Assembly (NCBI GenBank): GCA_031278145.1
Contig: JAITLA010000191.1
Span: 1-5,629, forward strand
DNA length: 5,629 bases
Source of the DNA: Eubacteriales Family XIII. Incertae Sedis bacterium
GTDB taxonomy: Bacteria; Bacillota_A; Clostridia; Peptostreptococcales; Anaerovoracaceae
Reading direction: 5' to 3'
This document shows, in pieces, positions 1 to 5,629 of this stretch; the first letter of the stretch is position 1, and every line of letters begins with the position of its first letter. The translations under genes were made by a program, and so were the position numbers. The notes under the pieces were generated by a model. The model had not been told where the DNA came from. It was given only the letters and a program-made list of their open reading frames with translations, and did not search any database.

Positions 1-876
1 CATGTCAATGAATTTACATCTTTGTTCATCCGACGCAATGATAATGCGGTCAAAGCCGCATTTCTCAAAATTCACGGTCGCCGTTTCGCTCTTTAATCCC
101 TTGATATTGGAAAAACGGCATCCGTAGAAGGTAATGCTTTTCGCCCCATATGAATCCAAATCGATGACATCCTCCAAATCGGAAATCTCCGCGTTTGCGA
201 TAAACAGCCCGTCACGCGGCGGCGCATTGTCGAGCTTCTTGAAATCCGTAACGATAAAACCATCCGGCGCATCGCGCATATACCCGACAAACGGATTTAA
301 ATTCATATCTTTCATTTTCAAAATCGCATCGTCGTCCTGCAACAAAATCCCCTTGACCAACACGCATATCTCCGAAAACATCTCCGCGTCAACATCGCTC
401 ACACTGATATACTCCGTCGCCAGTTCGAGCATATCCTCGTTCGTCCCGCCGGCGAGCTTGCAGAGCAGCAGGGCATCCACCGCAAAGGCGACGGCCGTAT
501 CCCCCTCGACGCTCTCCGAGAAGTTCCCGATGAAGTCCGCGTCGATCTTCAGCGCGCCGCTTATGTATTCCGACAGATCCGCTTCCGCGTCAAAGGACGC
601 CAAGACCCGCCCCGCGAGGATCAGCTCCTCCGTGCGCCGGGCCAAGTCCGCCTCCTTGTCGATCACGGAGCACAGGGCCGTCATGTAGAGCCTGCGGACG
701 TGTTCGTCCGCGGCGCAGAGGATGTGATCGCGGATCGGGTGGCTCCGCGCGATCAGGCGGATGCGCTCCGCCTCGTCCTCCCGCAGGTCCTCCCCCTTCT
801 CGGACTCCTTTTTCAAGAGGAGCAGCCGGTCGCATAGCTCCTGCGACCGCAGTATCAATTCGTCCAAGTTTACCAT
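1..876 (-). CDS. Helical, possibly TerB-like protein with C-terminal beta-solenoid-like repeats (3' end outside window)
   Basis: The frame opens with ATG at 876-874, preceded by GGGAGG with a five-base spacer, and stays open to the left edge, giving 292 residues without a stop. Residues 1-200 are predicted helices. The stretch 130-190 (FAVDALLLCKLAGG, then ISVSDVDAEMF and VLVKGILL) resembles TerB-like domains, with a hydrophobic 'DALLL..L.G' helix and acidic turns; this is a moderate-to-weak resemblance judged by eye. From about residue 245 a repeat appears: FYGCRFSNI at 250-258 and FEKCGFDRI at 270-278, then RCKF at 286-289. Recurrent Cys and Phe with short strands suggest a pentapeptide-like or other right-handed beta-solenoid continuing past the window. 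Base composition changes sharply inside the gene: about 65% G+C for 421-840 but about 46% for 1-420. It is the last visible gene of the operon, 40 bases after the 95-residue gene. It may be a scaffold or sensor; no enzyme motif is seen. Confidence 0.85.
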   Translation of the reverse strand, partial: MVNLDELILRSQELCDRLLLLKKESEKGEDLREDEAERIRLIARSHPIRDHILCAADEHVRRLYMTALCSVIDKEADLARRTEELILAGRVLASFDAEADLSEYISGALKIDADFIGNFSESVEGDTAVAFAVDALLLCKLAGGTNEDMLELATEYISVSDVDAEMFSEICVLVKGILLQDDDAILKMKDMNLNPFVGYMRDAPDGFIVTDFKKLDNAPPRDGLFIANAEISDLEDVIDLDSYGAKSITFYGCRFSNIKGLKSETATVNFEKCGFDRIIIASDEQRCKFIDM

Positions 877-916
877 GCTTTCCTCCCATTCCGCGCTTGC
901 GCACGGATTTCCGATC

Positions 917-1204
917 TCAGCGCAGCGGCATACGCAGGTATGCCGCCGCGGCCTCGCCCTCCTTCAACAGCCAGTCGTGGCTGAGTATGAGGCCGATGTC
1001 CTTCATGCCCCTGTGCGCGCGCAGCCACTGCGACGTAAGCCCGTGCAGCTCGAAGGCGCCGACCGTACCCGCGGCGAGCCACGCGTCCAGCAGGGCTTTC
1101 GTTTCCGGCGCGAAGGCCTTGACCCGCGTCAATATGCCGGGCAGCAGCCGCGCGGGGAATTCGCCGTCCGCCAAAAGCTTCTTTTCCAATTCCGAAACGC
1201 ACAT
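917..1204 (-). CDS. Small orphan protein of 95 residues
   Basis: I do not recognise this protein. It starts at ATG (1204-1202) with AAAGGA seven bases upstream and ends at TGA (919-917), with a 22-base gap from the zincin gene and a 40-base gap to the next gene. The sequence looks like a compact, mainly helical domain with hydrophobic helices (LLPGILTRV, ALLDAWLAA), a central ELHGLTSQWL segment and a C-terminal DIGLILSHDWLLKEGEAA helix. It has two His and three Trp but no arrangement that suggests an active site, no signal peptide and no clear transmembrane span. The position directly behind a putative protease suggests an inhibitor or immunity protein, an adaptor, or a small subunit of the ATPase complex; these are guesses from context. 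The good ribosome site, same strand and neat packing between genes support it as a real gene. Confidence 0.78.
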   Translation of the reverse strand: MCVSELEKKLLADGEFPARLLPGILTRVKAFAPETKALLDAWLAAGTVGAFELHGLTSQWLRAHRGMKDIGLILSHDWLLKEGEAAAAYLRMPLR

Positions 1205-1220
1205 CCCCCTATCCTTTCTT

Positions 1221-1235
1221 ATCGGCTCAGCCGAT
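1221..1235. repeat. Short perfect inverted repeat across the zincin stop codon
   Basis: ATCGGC and GCCGAT flank TCA, giving a six-base-pair stem with a three-base loop; the loop is exactly the TGA stop codon of the zincin gene read on the minus strand. No T-tract follows on the minus strand, so it is not a Rho-independent terminator. It could be chance in GC-rich DNA, or a minor RNA hairpin affecting expression of the next gene, whose start is 17 bases further on. Confidence 0.35.
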
Positions 1236-1946
1236 GCCCGGGTCTCTCGGTATCCGCAGAACGACGCTGTCGGCGAAATGCCGCGCGTCCAGCTCCAAGG
1301 CGTTGCAGGCGTAACCCCAAGGGTCGTAGCGCCCCGCCGTCGGCGCGCCGTCGAGTATGTCGGGATACAGCGCCCGCGCGTCCCACCACGCGATCAGGGC
1401 CTCCGTCTTGTCCGCCGCGTCCACGCCGCGCAACAAGGCGATGTTCCCGTCCATGCACGCCGCCTGAAATCCGTGGCGCGATTCGTGCGCAATCGTGTTC
1501 ACGCCGTCGAGCAGGCGATTCGCGTCCTCGACGAGCACCCGGTTCAAAAATACGGCCCCGCTGCCCGCGCGGACGAAGCCGTAGACGCCGTGCGACTCCG
1601 AAGATTCGAACCACAGTATCCCCTCGTCCCGTATGCCCAGTTCCCGCGCGAGATCGCTCCGGAAAGCCTCAAAGCGCGCAACGCGCTCTCGGACGTCGAG
1701 ATCCTTCCAGGCCGCGATCGTCTCCGGACCGAAACGCGCCGCCGCGATGTCCGCGCACGCGTCGATCTTGTACTCCCGCACGGTCTCCGGCGACCGCGTC
1801 TCCGCGCCGCCGGGACGATCCGCGCGGCGAAACGGCTTGTCCAGCTCGGCATAGGGGCGTACCCTGTCCTCCGCTCGACGCTCCAACAGGCCGCATTCAC
1901 GCGACGCGCGCGCGATTTCGTCCTCAAAGCCGAATTCTTTCGGCAA
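1227..1946 (-). CDS. Zincin-like putative metalloprotease (HESRH motif), TTG start
   Basis: This soluble protein of 239 residues carries HESRH at 154-158 within NTIAHESRHGFQ, a classic HExxH zinc-binding and catalytic motif on a helix (His154, Glu155, His158). About 60 residues later comes ALELDARHFAD, where Glu218 is a good candidate third zinc ligand, giving a gluzincin-like arrangement. Before the motif is a likely edge-strand segment (GAVFLNR) as expected in zincins. I find no signal peptide or membrane segment, so it should act in the cytosol. The HExxH-then-ExDAR layout resembles HExxH domains found in polymorphic toxins and stand-alone proteins of Firmicutes, a recollection rather than a search. 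A longer reading frame starts at an ATG at 1967, but that ATG has only a poor upstream ribosome site, whereas AAGGAGGT at 1959-1952 lies six bases before a TTG at 1946-1944; I therefore choose TTG. It follows the ATPase by 36 bases and precedes the small gene by 22. It could be a protease effector, a processing enzyme, or an inactive fold; substrate unknown. Confidence 0.88.
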   Translation of the reverse strand: MPKEFGFEDEIARASRECGLLERRAEDRVRPYAELDKPFRRADRPGGAETRSPETVREYKIDACADIAAARFGPETIAAWKDLDVRERVARFEAFRSDLARELGIRDEGILWFESSESHGVYGFVRAGSGAVFLNRVLVEDANRLLDGVNTIAHESRHGFQAACMDGNIALLRGVDAADKTEALIAWWDARALYPDILDGAPTAGRYDPWGYACNALELDARHFADSVVLRIPRDPGIG

Positions 1947-1951
1947 GGCGC

Positions 1952-1959
1952 ACCTCCTT
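1952..1959 (-). promoter_or_regulatory. Strong Shine-Dalgarno sequence fixing a TTG start
   Basis: The minus strand reads AAGGAGGT here, close to a full complement of the 16S rRNA 3' end, followed by six bases and then TTG at 1946-1944. It lies inside the extended frame that begins at the ATG at 1967, so it argues that the zincin begins at TTG and is seven residues shorter than the ATG-based frame. Confidence 0.75.
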
Positions 1960-1982
1960 CCTCTCATTCCGCGCAGCCGCCG

Positions 1983-4900
1983 TCAAAGGATCGACGGCAG
2001 ATGCGCCTCGACATACCTGTGCCAGCCCTCATACACGCCCGCCTGCTTCGCGCCCTCCCCGGCATAAGAACGCATCAACGCGTGGGCCGTTTCGATGAGA
2101 AGCGGCGTCGAGAGTCCCTCCGTTCTTTCGCGAATGCGGCGCAGCATGTTCGCCTGCAATTCCCGGAAGTTCACGGCGGCGCGAACGCTGTCCGCGATCC
2201 ACCGGCGCGCGTCCAAAAGCTCCGCTACGATGTCCGCAAGCGTGTCGAAGCCTTCCGTTTCCGCGCCGCGAGTCCGTATGCGGCGCTCCGCCTCGAGGCG
2301 GTTCTTCGCGGACAGGCCCGCGTGCCGCAGTATGTCCGCGGACGCGGCCTCGTCGATGTCCGCGTCGATCGCCTCCGCGACGCGGTCCCGCAGGAGCAGC
2401 TTCAGGCATTCGGAGACGCAGACGATCCGATCCGGCGGCGTTTCGGCCGCGTCGTTCGCGTAGGTGTAGGGGCTTTCCTCCCCGTCGAACTTCTCGATCT
2501 TGCACAGCACGGCCTCGAGCCAACCGTTCTGATAGACGGCCGCCACGCCCGTATTCAGCTTGGCCAGCTCCGCGATCTGACCATCGCTCAGGCCCGCCGC
2601 GCGGCCCGCGAGCAGGCGGTCGCTCTGTTCCGGGATGCGCAGGAGTATCTTCGTGTTCGTATTGCGGATTGCGGAGAGGTCGAGCAGGCCGGGCGCCTGA
2701 TCCGCGATGATGAAGCCCTCGCCGTATGTGCGCATCTCGGCGATGGCGTTCGACAGCATCTCGACGGACTTCGCCGCCGGGCCGCCGCCTTCGACGCCCG
2801 GATCGAGAGACGCGCGCCGCAACAGGTTGTGCGCCTCCTCGAGGACCGTAACGTGTCGCAGCGGACGGTTCACGCCGCCCTGCGCCATGCGATGCTCCGA
2901 AAGCCGCATGACGAGCACGCCCATGATCAGCGCCTTCGTTTCGGAGGAACCCACGCGGCTCAAATCGACGATTGCGTTTTTGTCGAACAATTCCGCGTCG
3001 CCGATCTCTTCCGCCGAAAATATCCATCGGTTCAGCCCGTTCGTGAGGGAATTCACGCGCGTGTCGAGCGCGCCGAGGTAGTTGCCTTTCAACTCTTCCG
3101 AATACGCCGAACCCTCTATGACGCGCGTCAAAGCCTCCCGCAGATCGGTGAAGGTCGGGAATACGCCTTCGCTGTGGCGGTTTCGAGAGGTCGAGAGATC
3201 CCAGCCGCAGGTTTCATAGGCCCGCAGCGTCGCGTCCTTCAGCACGGCGGGCATCGCCGCGTACATCGGCCAGCAGACGTTGAATATCTCGACGAGGCGA
3301 TCGATGTGCTCCAGCACGTGGACGGCGGGCGGAAAGGCGAAGGGATTGATGCGCAAGAGCGGCGCGACCCGGTCGTTCGTCCCGTAGACCCGCGCGTTCC
3401 GGTGAAAGGCGTGCTTGTACTCGCCCTTCACGGGTTCGATCACGAGGAAGGGGACGGGGTTTTCCCGATCCCGCAGCTCCGCGAGCAGTCGGCAGATCGC
3501 GTTGGACTTCCCCGCGCCCGTGGAACCCGTGACAAAGACGTGCGCGCACAGCTTTTCGGGATCGAGCATGACCGACGCGCTCTCCTCCCGGCCCATGTAA
3601 CAGAGCTTGCCGAGGGACAGAGGCGGCGCGGAGGACGCGGGCCGCGGCGCGTTGCGTCCGAAGGGCGTCATCTCCAGCACCGTCAGTCCGTTGATCGATT
3701 TCTTCGGCAAGCCGAACTGGATGGCCGTTTCCCTGCCGCCGATCAGCAAGGAAGGACGCACCTCTATCTTCGTTTCTTCATCCAAGCGGAAGCTCGGATG
3801 CGCGAAGACCCTCAGGTATTCGAGCAGGCGGCCCGTATTTTCGCGATCCGTGTTCGTGTTTGCCCAAGTATTGATCTGCGTCGATTGCAGGAAGGATTCC
3901 TCGCCGCGCAGCAGGGCGTTGTAGTTGCTCGCGACCGCGAGCGCGTCCGCGCGGTCGTCCGCGACGATGTAGGTCGCGCAGTCGAAGGCGCCAAAGCTCT
4001 CGCATTGCTCGATGCGTTTGATGTGCATGTCTATCCGGTCGAGCATGGATTTCACGGAGCGGTTTTCCGATGTGAGCTGTAGGCTTCTTCCCCTTCCCGT
4101 CGCCTTCGCCTCCGAAGAGGAAATTCCGCTCTGGCGCTGTTCCGTTTCCTGCCGGCTGCGCCCCTCGGCAAGGCTCTCGGAGCTTCCGCTCGTCATCCCG
4201 CTCTGGCTGCCCAAGGACGTGCCAAGGAAGAAGGACAGGTTCATGCCGGACTGTTTGCCCTCCGAAAATCCGTAAGAACCGCCCCGCGTCTGCGTCTTCG
4301 ATATGCCCTCTGCGATGCCGCGCGCCACGCTCTCCGACCGGGCCTCGGACAGCGTGACCGTGTCCGATTCGCTCAGCGTCAACGTCTGCCGCAGCAGGGA
4401 GGAAAGCTGCGTATGGATCATCTCGTAGCCGCGCTTCTTTTCCCGCGCCACGCCGCCGCTCACGGCGTCGGCGATCATTACGACGGCATACTTGCGCCCG
4501 CGCATGGAGTTTACGAGGTTTTCCATTCCCTGCACATAGGTCCGCACATCCCCCGCGTCCTTGCCGCGCGGCGCGACGAGTCCGGAAACGGCCGAAACGC
4601 AACGGTCCGCCCGAAAAACGCGCTCCTGCAACACGCCGATCGCATTCGCATCCAAGCAGTCCATCTCGGAACCCACGAAGTTGCCCTCCATCGCGCCGGA
4701 AAAGGCGTTTCCGGCGGCGTCGCGAAGCGCCGCGTCGTTCGGCGTGTCCATGCGCGCGTGCTTGGGCAGGATGCCGATGAAATAGTGCGTCGAAGCACCG
4801 TCGTCGCTTTCGATCACCGTGACGAGCGTACAGCCTTGGGAAGCCGCGACGTTGACGACGGTCACAAGCTTGTCCGAAAAGTTCTCCTCCTTGTTGATCA

Positions 4901-5078
4901 CGAGCCGCTTCAATCGATAGAAGCGTCCGTATTTCGCCGCGTCGAAGTCGAGCTCCTGCGCGCTCGGCGCCACGACGGGCAGGCGCGCGAGCGCCTCCAG
5001 ATAACCACCGCTCACGATGGCGTCCGCGTGCGCCAAGGCTTTTTCGCAATCGACGGTAAGCAAAGCATTCTCTCTCAT
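1983..5078 (-). CDS. HerA/FtsK-superfamily (DUF87-like) ATPase with Ser/Gly-rich N-terminal linker
   Basis: This 1031-residue protein is a predicted P-loop pumping ATPase of the HerA/VirB4/FtsK class, which normally form hexamers that move DNA or protein. The Walker A motif GSTGAGKSN is at residues 518-526 (Lys524). The Walker B motif VTVLEEAHN is at 743-751, with tandem Glu747-Glu748 as in many HerA-like 'EEAH' proteins. A downstream ADQAPG motif (Asp793-Gln794) and the following RIPEQSDR segment match the conserved strand-and-polar-residue region of this superfamily. Residues 1-230 form a mixed alpha/beta domain, 235-341 a Ser/Gly-rich low-complexity segment, 342-365 a short charged helix, about 370-510 a second accessory region, and about 860-1031 a helical C-terminal domain. 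No membrane segment is evident. The ATG is preceded by AAGGA with a five-base spacer and overlaps the upstream stop as ATGA. No NurA-like nuclease is seen beside it, so it need not be a DNA end-processing HerA; the substrate is unknown. The ATPase class is secure; the cellular role is not. Confidence 0.93.
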   Translation of the reverse strand: MRENALLTVDCEKALAHADAIVSGGYLEALARLPVVAPSAQELDFDAAKYGRFYRLKRLVINKEENFSDKLVTVVNVAASQGCTLVTVIESDDGASTHYFIGILPKHARMDTPNDAALRDAAGNAFSGAMEGNFVGSEMDCLDANAIGVLQERVFRADRCVSAVSGLVAPRGKDAGDVRTYVQGMENLVNSMRGRKYAVVMIADAVSGGVAREKKRGYEMIHTQLSSLLRQTLTLSESDTVTLSEARSESVARGIAEGISKTQTRGGSYGFSEGKQSGMNLSFFLGTSLGSQSGMTSGSSESLAEGRSRQETEQRQSGISSSEAKATGRGRSLQLTSENRSVKSMLDRIDMHIKRIEQCESFGAFDCATYIVADDRADALAVASNYNALLRGEESFLQSTQINTWANTNTDRENTGRLLEYLRVFAHPSFRLDEETKIEVRPSLLIGGRETAIQFGLPKKSINGLTVLEMTPFGRNAPRPASSAPPLSLGKLCYMGREESASVMLDPEKLCAHVFVTGSTGAGKSNAICRLLAELRDRENPVPFLVIEPVKGEYKHAFHRNARVYGTNDRVAPLLRINPFAFPPAVHVLEHIDRLVEIFNVCWPMYAAMPAVLKDATLRAYETCGWDLSTSRNRHSEGVFPTFTDLREALTRVIEGSAYSEELKGNYLGALDTRVNSLTNGLNRWIFSAEEIGDAELFDKNAIVDLSRVGSSETKALIMGVLVMRLSEHRMAQGGVNRPLRHVTVLEEAHNLLRRASLDPGVEGGGPAAKSVEMLSNAIAEMRTYGEGFIIADQAPGLLDLSAIRNTNTKILLRIPEQSDRLLAGRAAGLSDGQIAELAKLNTGVAAVYQNGWLEAVLCKIEKFDGEESPYTYANDAAETPPDRIVCVSECLKLLLRDRVAEAIDADIDEAASADILRHAGLSAKNRLEAERRIRTRGAETEGFDTLADIVAELLDARRWIADSVRAAVNFRELQANMLRRIRERTEGLSTPLLIETAHALMRSYAGEGAKQAGVYEGWHRYVEAHLPSIL
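4056..4376 (-). other. Region encoding a Ser/Gly-rich low-complexity linker in the ATPase
   Basis: Residues 235-341 of the ATPase hold about 25 serines in 107 positions by hand count, with frequent Gly, Glu, Gln and Arg. Short motifs of the type SGxxSG or SExxS recur, but no exact DNA repeat is visible. It sits between the N-terminal alpha/beta domain and a charged helix, so it is probably a flexible or disordered linker between domains. A Ser-rich insertion of this kind is, to my recollection, seen in a group of uncharacterised Firmicutes HerA-like ATPases; that link is memory-based and unverified. Confidence 0.7.
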
Positions 5079-5629
5079 GATTGCAATCCTTCCGTTTCCT
5101 TTTCGAGCAGCAGGATGTACCGCGTCAGGTTTTGAATTTCCCGTTCCTTGTTTTGGAAACGCGCCGCGATGGCGTCGAACTCCGCGTTGATGTTCGCGAG
5201 CAGCTTGCCCTGCAAGCCGTCGCCGATGGCGTCGAGCGCTTGTTTGAATCCCGACACGCTGCGTTCCATCTGCGATTCGAGCGCGTCAAAGGCTTGCGTG
5301 ACCGCATTCGACAGCGCCGTGCGCAGGTTTTGCTTGCCCGTGCTGTCCGTGACCTCTCCGCTGAAACGCGCGGCGATTTGATCGATGGCTGCGGCGCAGT
5401 CCACCCTGACGGCGGGAAATTCGATCCGATTGATCGTTTCCTCGACCAGCAGGCGGAAGAGGGAGGCGTCGTATTTCTCGCTGCCCATGTCGAAGTTCTG
5501 CGTGATGAGGCCACTCAGCTTGCGTTTCATCTCCTTTGCGTTGATCGATTCCGCGAACAGATTTTCGATCTCGCTTTCGCCGTCGAGGACGAAGTTGCGG
5601 ATGTTGTCTACGGCGTCCGCCGCGGAAAG
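5075..5629 (-). CDS. Helical coiled-coil protein, C-terminal part; possible tail of a dynamin-like GTPase (5' end outside window)
   Basis: The frame is open from the right edge of the window to a TGA at 5077-5075, giving 184 visible residues. A Met codon at 5530-5528 has 33 further in-frame sense codons upstream and no stop, so it is probably internal and the true start lies beyond the window. The visible part is almost entirely predicted amphipathic helix, with regular Leu/Ile/Phe spacing and many Glu, Gln and Lys. It ends in a heptad-like stretch (EREIQNL, ILLLEKE) typical of a coiled coil. There is no signal peptide, transmembrane segment or catalytic motif in this part. The pattern of long helices ending in a KExEIxxL-type coiled coil resembles the stalk and C-terminal end of bacterial dynamin-like proteins, but the GTPase domain would lie outside, so that identity is a weak inference. 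Its stop overlaps the start of the ATPase gene (ATGA, 5078-5075), implying translational coupling. Alternatively it is an SMC-like or purely structural coiled-coil partner of the ATPase. Confidence 0.85.
   Translation of the reverse strand, partial: LSAADAVDNIRNFVLDGESEIENLFAESINAKEMKRKLSGLITQNFDMGSEKYDASLFRLLVEETINRIEFPAVRVDCAAAIDQIAARFSGEVTDSTGKQNLRTALSNAVTQAFDALESQMERSVSGFKQALDAIGDGLQGKLLANINAEFDAIAARFQNKEREIQNLTRYILLLEKETEGLQS

Noticed and set aside
134..688. Plus-strand open frame of 184 codons
   Set aside because: Antisense to the TerB-like gene, which has a strong Shine-Dalgarno sequence and a continuous 292-codon frame; the plus-strand product is Ser-rich and featureless.
1221..1235. 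Inverted repeat as a Rho-independent terminator after the zincin gene
   Set aside because: The stem is only six base pairs and no T-run follows it on the minus strand; the next gene starts 17 bases later, so transcription most likely continues.
761..2098. Plus-strand open frame of 445 codons
   Set aside because: Extremely Arg/Pro/Ser-rich translation, antisense to four real genes, no plausible ribosome site; a shadow of GC-rich coding DNA.
897..4082. Plus-strand open frame of 1061 codons
   Set aside because: It lies antisense to the ATPase, the zincin and the 95-residue gene, all of which have ribosome sites and (for two) clear motifs. Its translation is Arg/Val/Ala-rich with no recognisable domain, as expected for a stop-free antisense frame in GC-rich DNA.
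3778..5049. Minus-strand open frame of 423 codons
   Set aside because: Same-strand alternative frame inside the ATPase gene; Arg/Ala/Gly-rich translation and no independent ribosome site.
4413..5135. Plus-strand open frame of 240 codons
   Set aside because: Antisense to the ATPase N-terminal region and the end of the upstream gene; His/Arg/Val-rich translation without motifs.
5528..5530. Met at 5530 as the start of the right-hand gene
   Set aside because: The frame continues upstream with 33 helical-looking sense codons to the window edge, and no good Shine-Dalgarno sequence of the kind seen at the other genes precedes this ATG; the gene is more likely cut by the window.

Overview
The window is a dense, one-directional gene cluster on the minus strand of a GC-rich bacterium. 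Counted by hand, representative lines run at about 60-70% G+C. Strong purine-rich Shine-Dalgarno sequences (AAGGAGGT, GGGAGG, AAAGGA), one likely TTG start and the kinds of protein family present suggest a GC-rich member of the Bacillota (Clostridia-like). This taxonomic placement is inference; there is no marker gene to prove it.

In transcription order (right to left) there are five genes: (1) the C-terminal part of a helical, coiled-coil protein (right edge to 5075), possibly the tail of a dynamin-like GTPase; (2) a 1031-residue HerA/FtsK-type (DUF87-like) pumping ATPase (5078-1983), overlapping gene 1 by ATGA; (3) a small soluble zincin-like putative metalloprotease with an HESRH motif (1946-1227); (4) a 95-residue orphan protein (1204-917); (5) the N-terminal 292 residues of a protein with a helical, TerB-like region followed by cysteine/phenylalanine beta-solenoid-like repeats (876 to the left edge). 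Intergenic gaps are -4, 36, 22 and 40 bases, with no terminator or internal promoter that I can recognise, so this looks like the middle of one operon. No stretch over 300 bases lacks a gene. Both outer genes are cut by the window.

The gene set (motor ATPase, putative protease, possible dynamin-like protein, TerB-like protein) resembles the composition of conflict, stress or defence operons rather than metabolism. A working model is that the ATPase is the core engine, the zincin a cytosolic effector or processing enzyme, and the coiled-coil and TerB/solenoid proteins scaffolds or sensors, perhaps at the membrane. This model is inferred from domain content and layout only. I saw no transposase, tRNA, rRNA, CRISPR array or riboswitch. 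The long plus-strand reading frames, including one of 1061 codons, are best read as antisense shadows.
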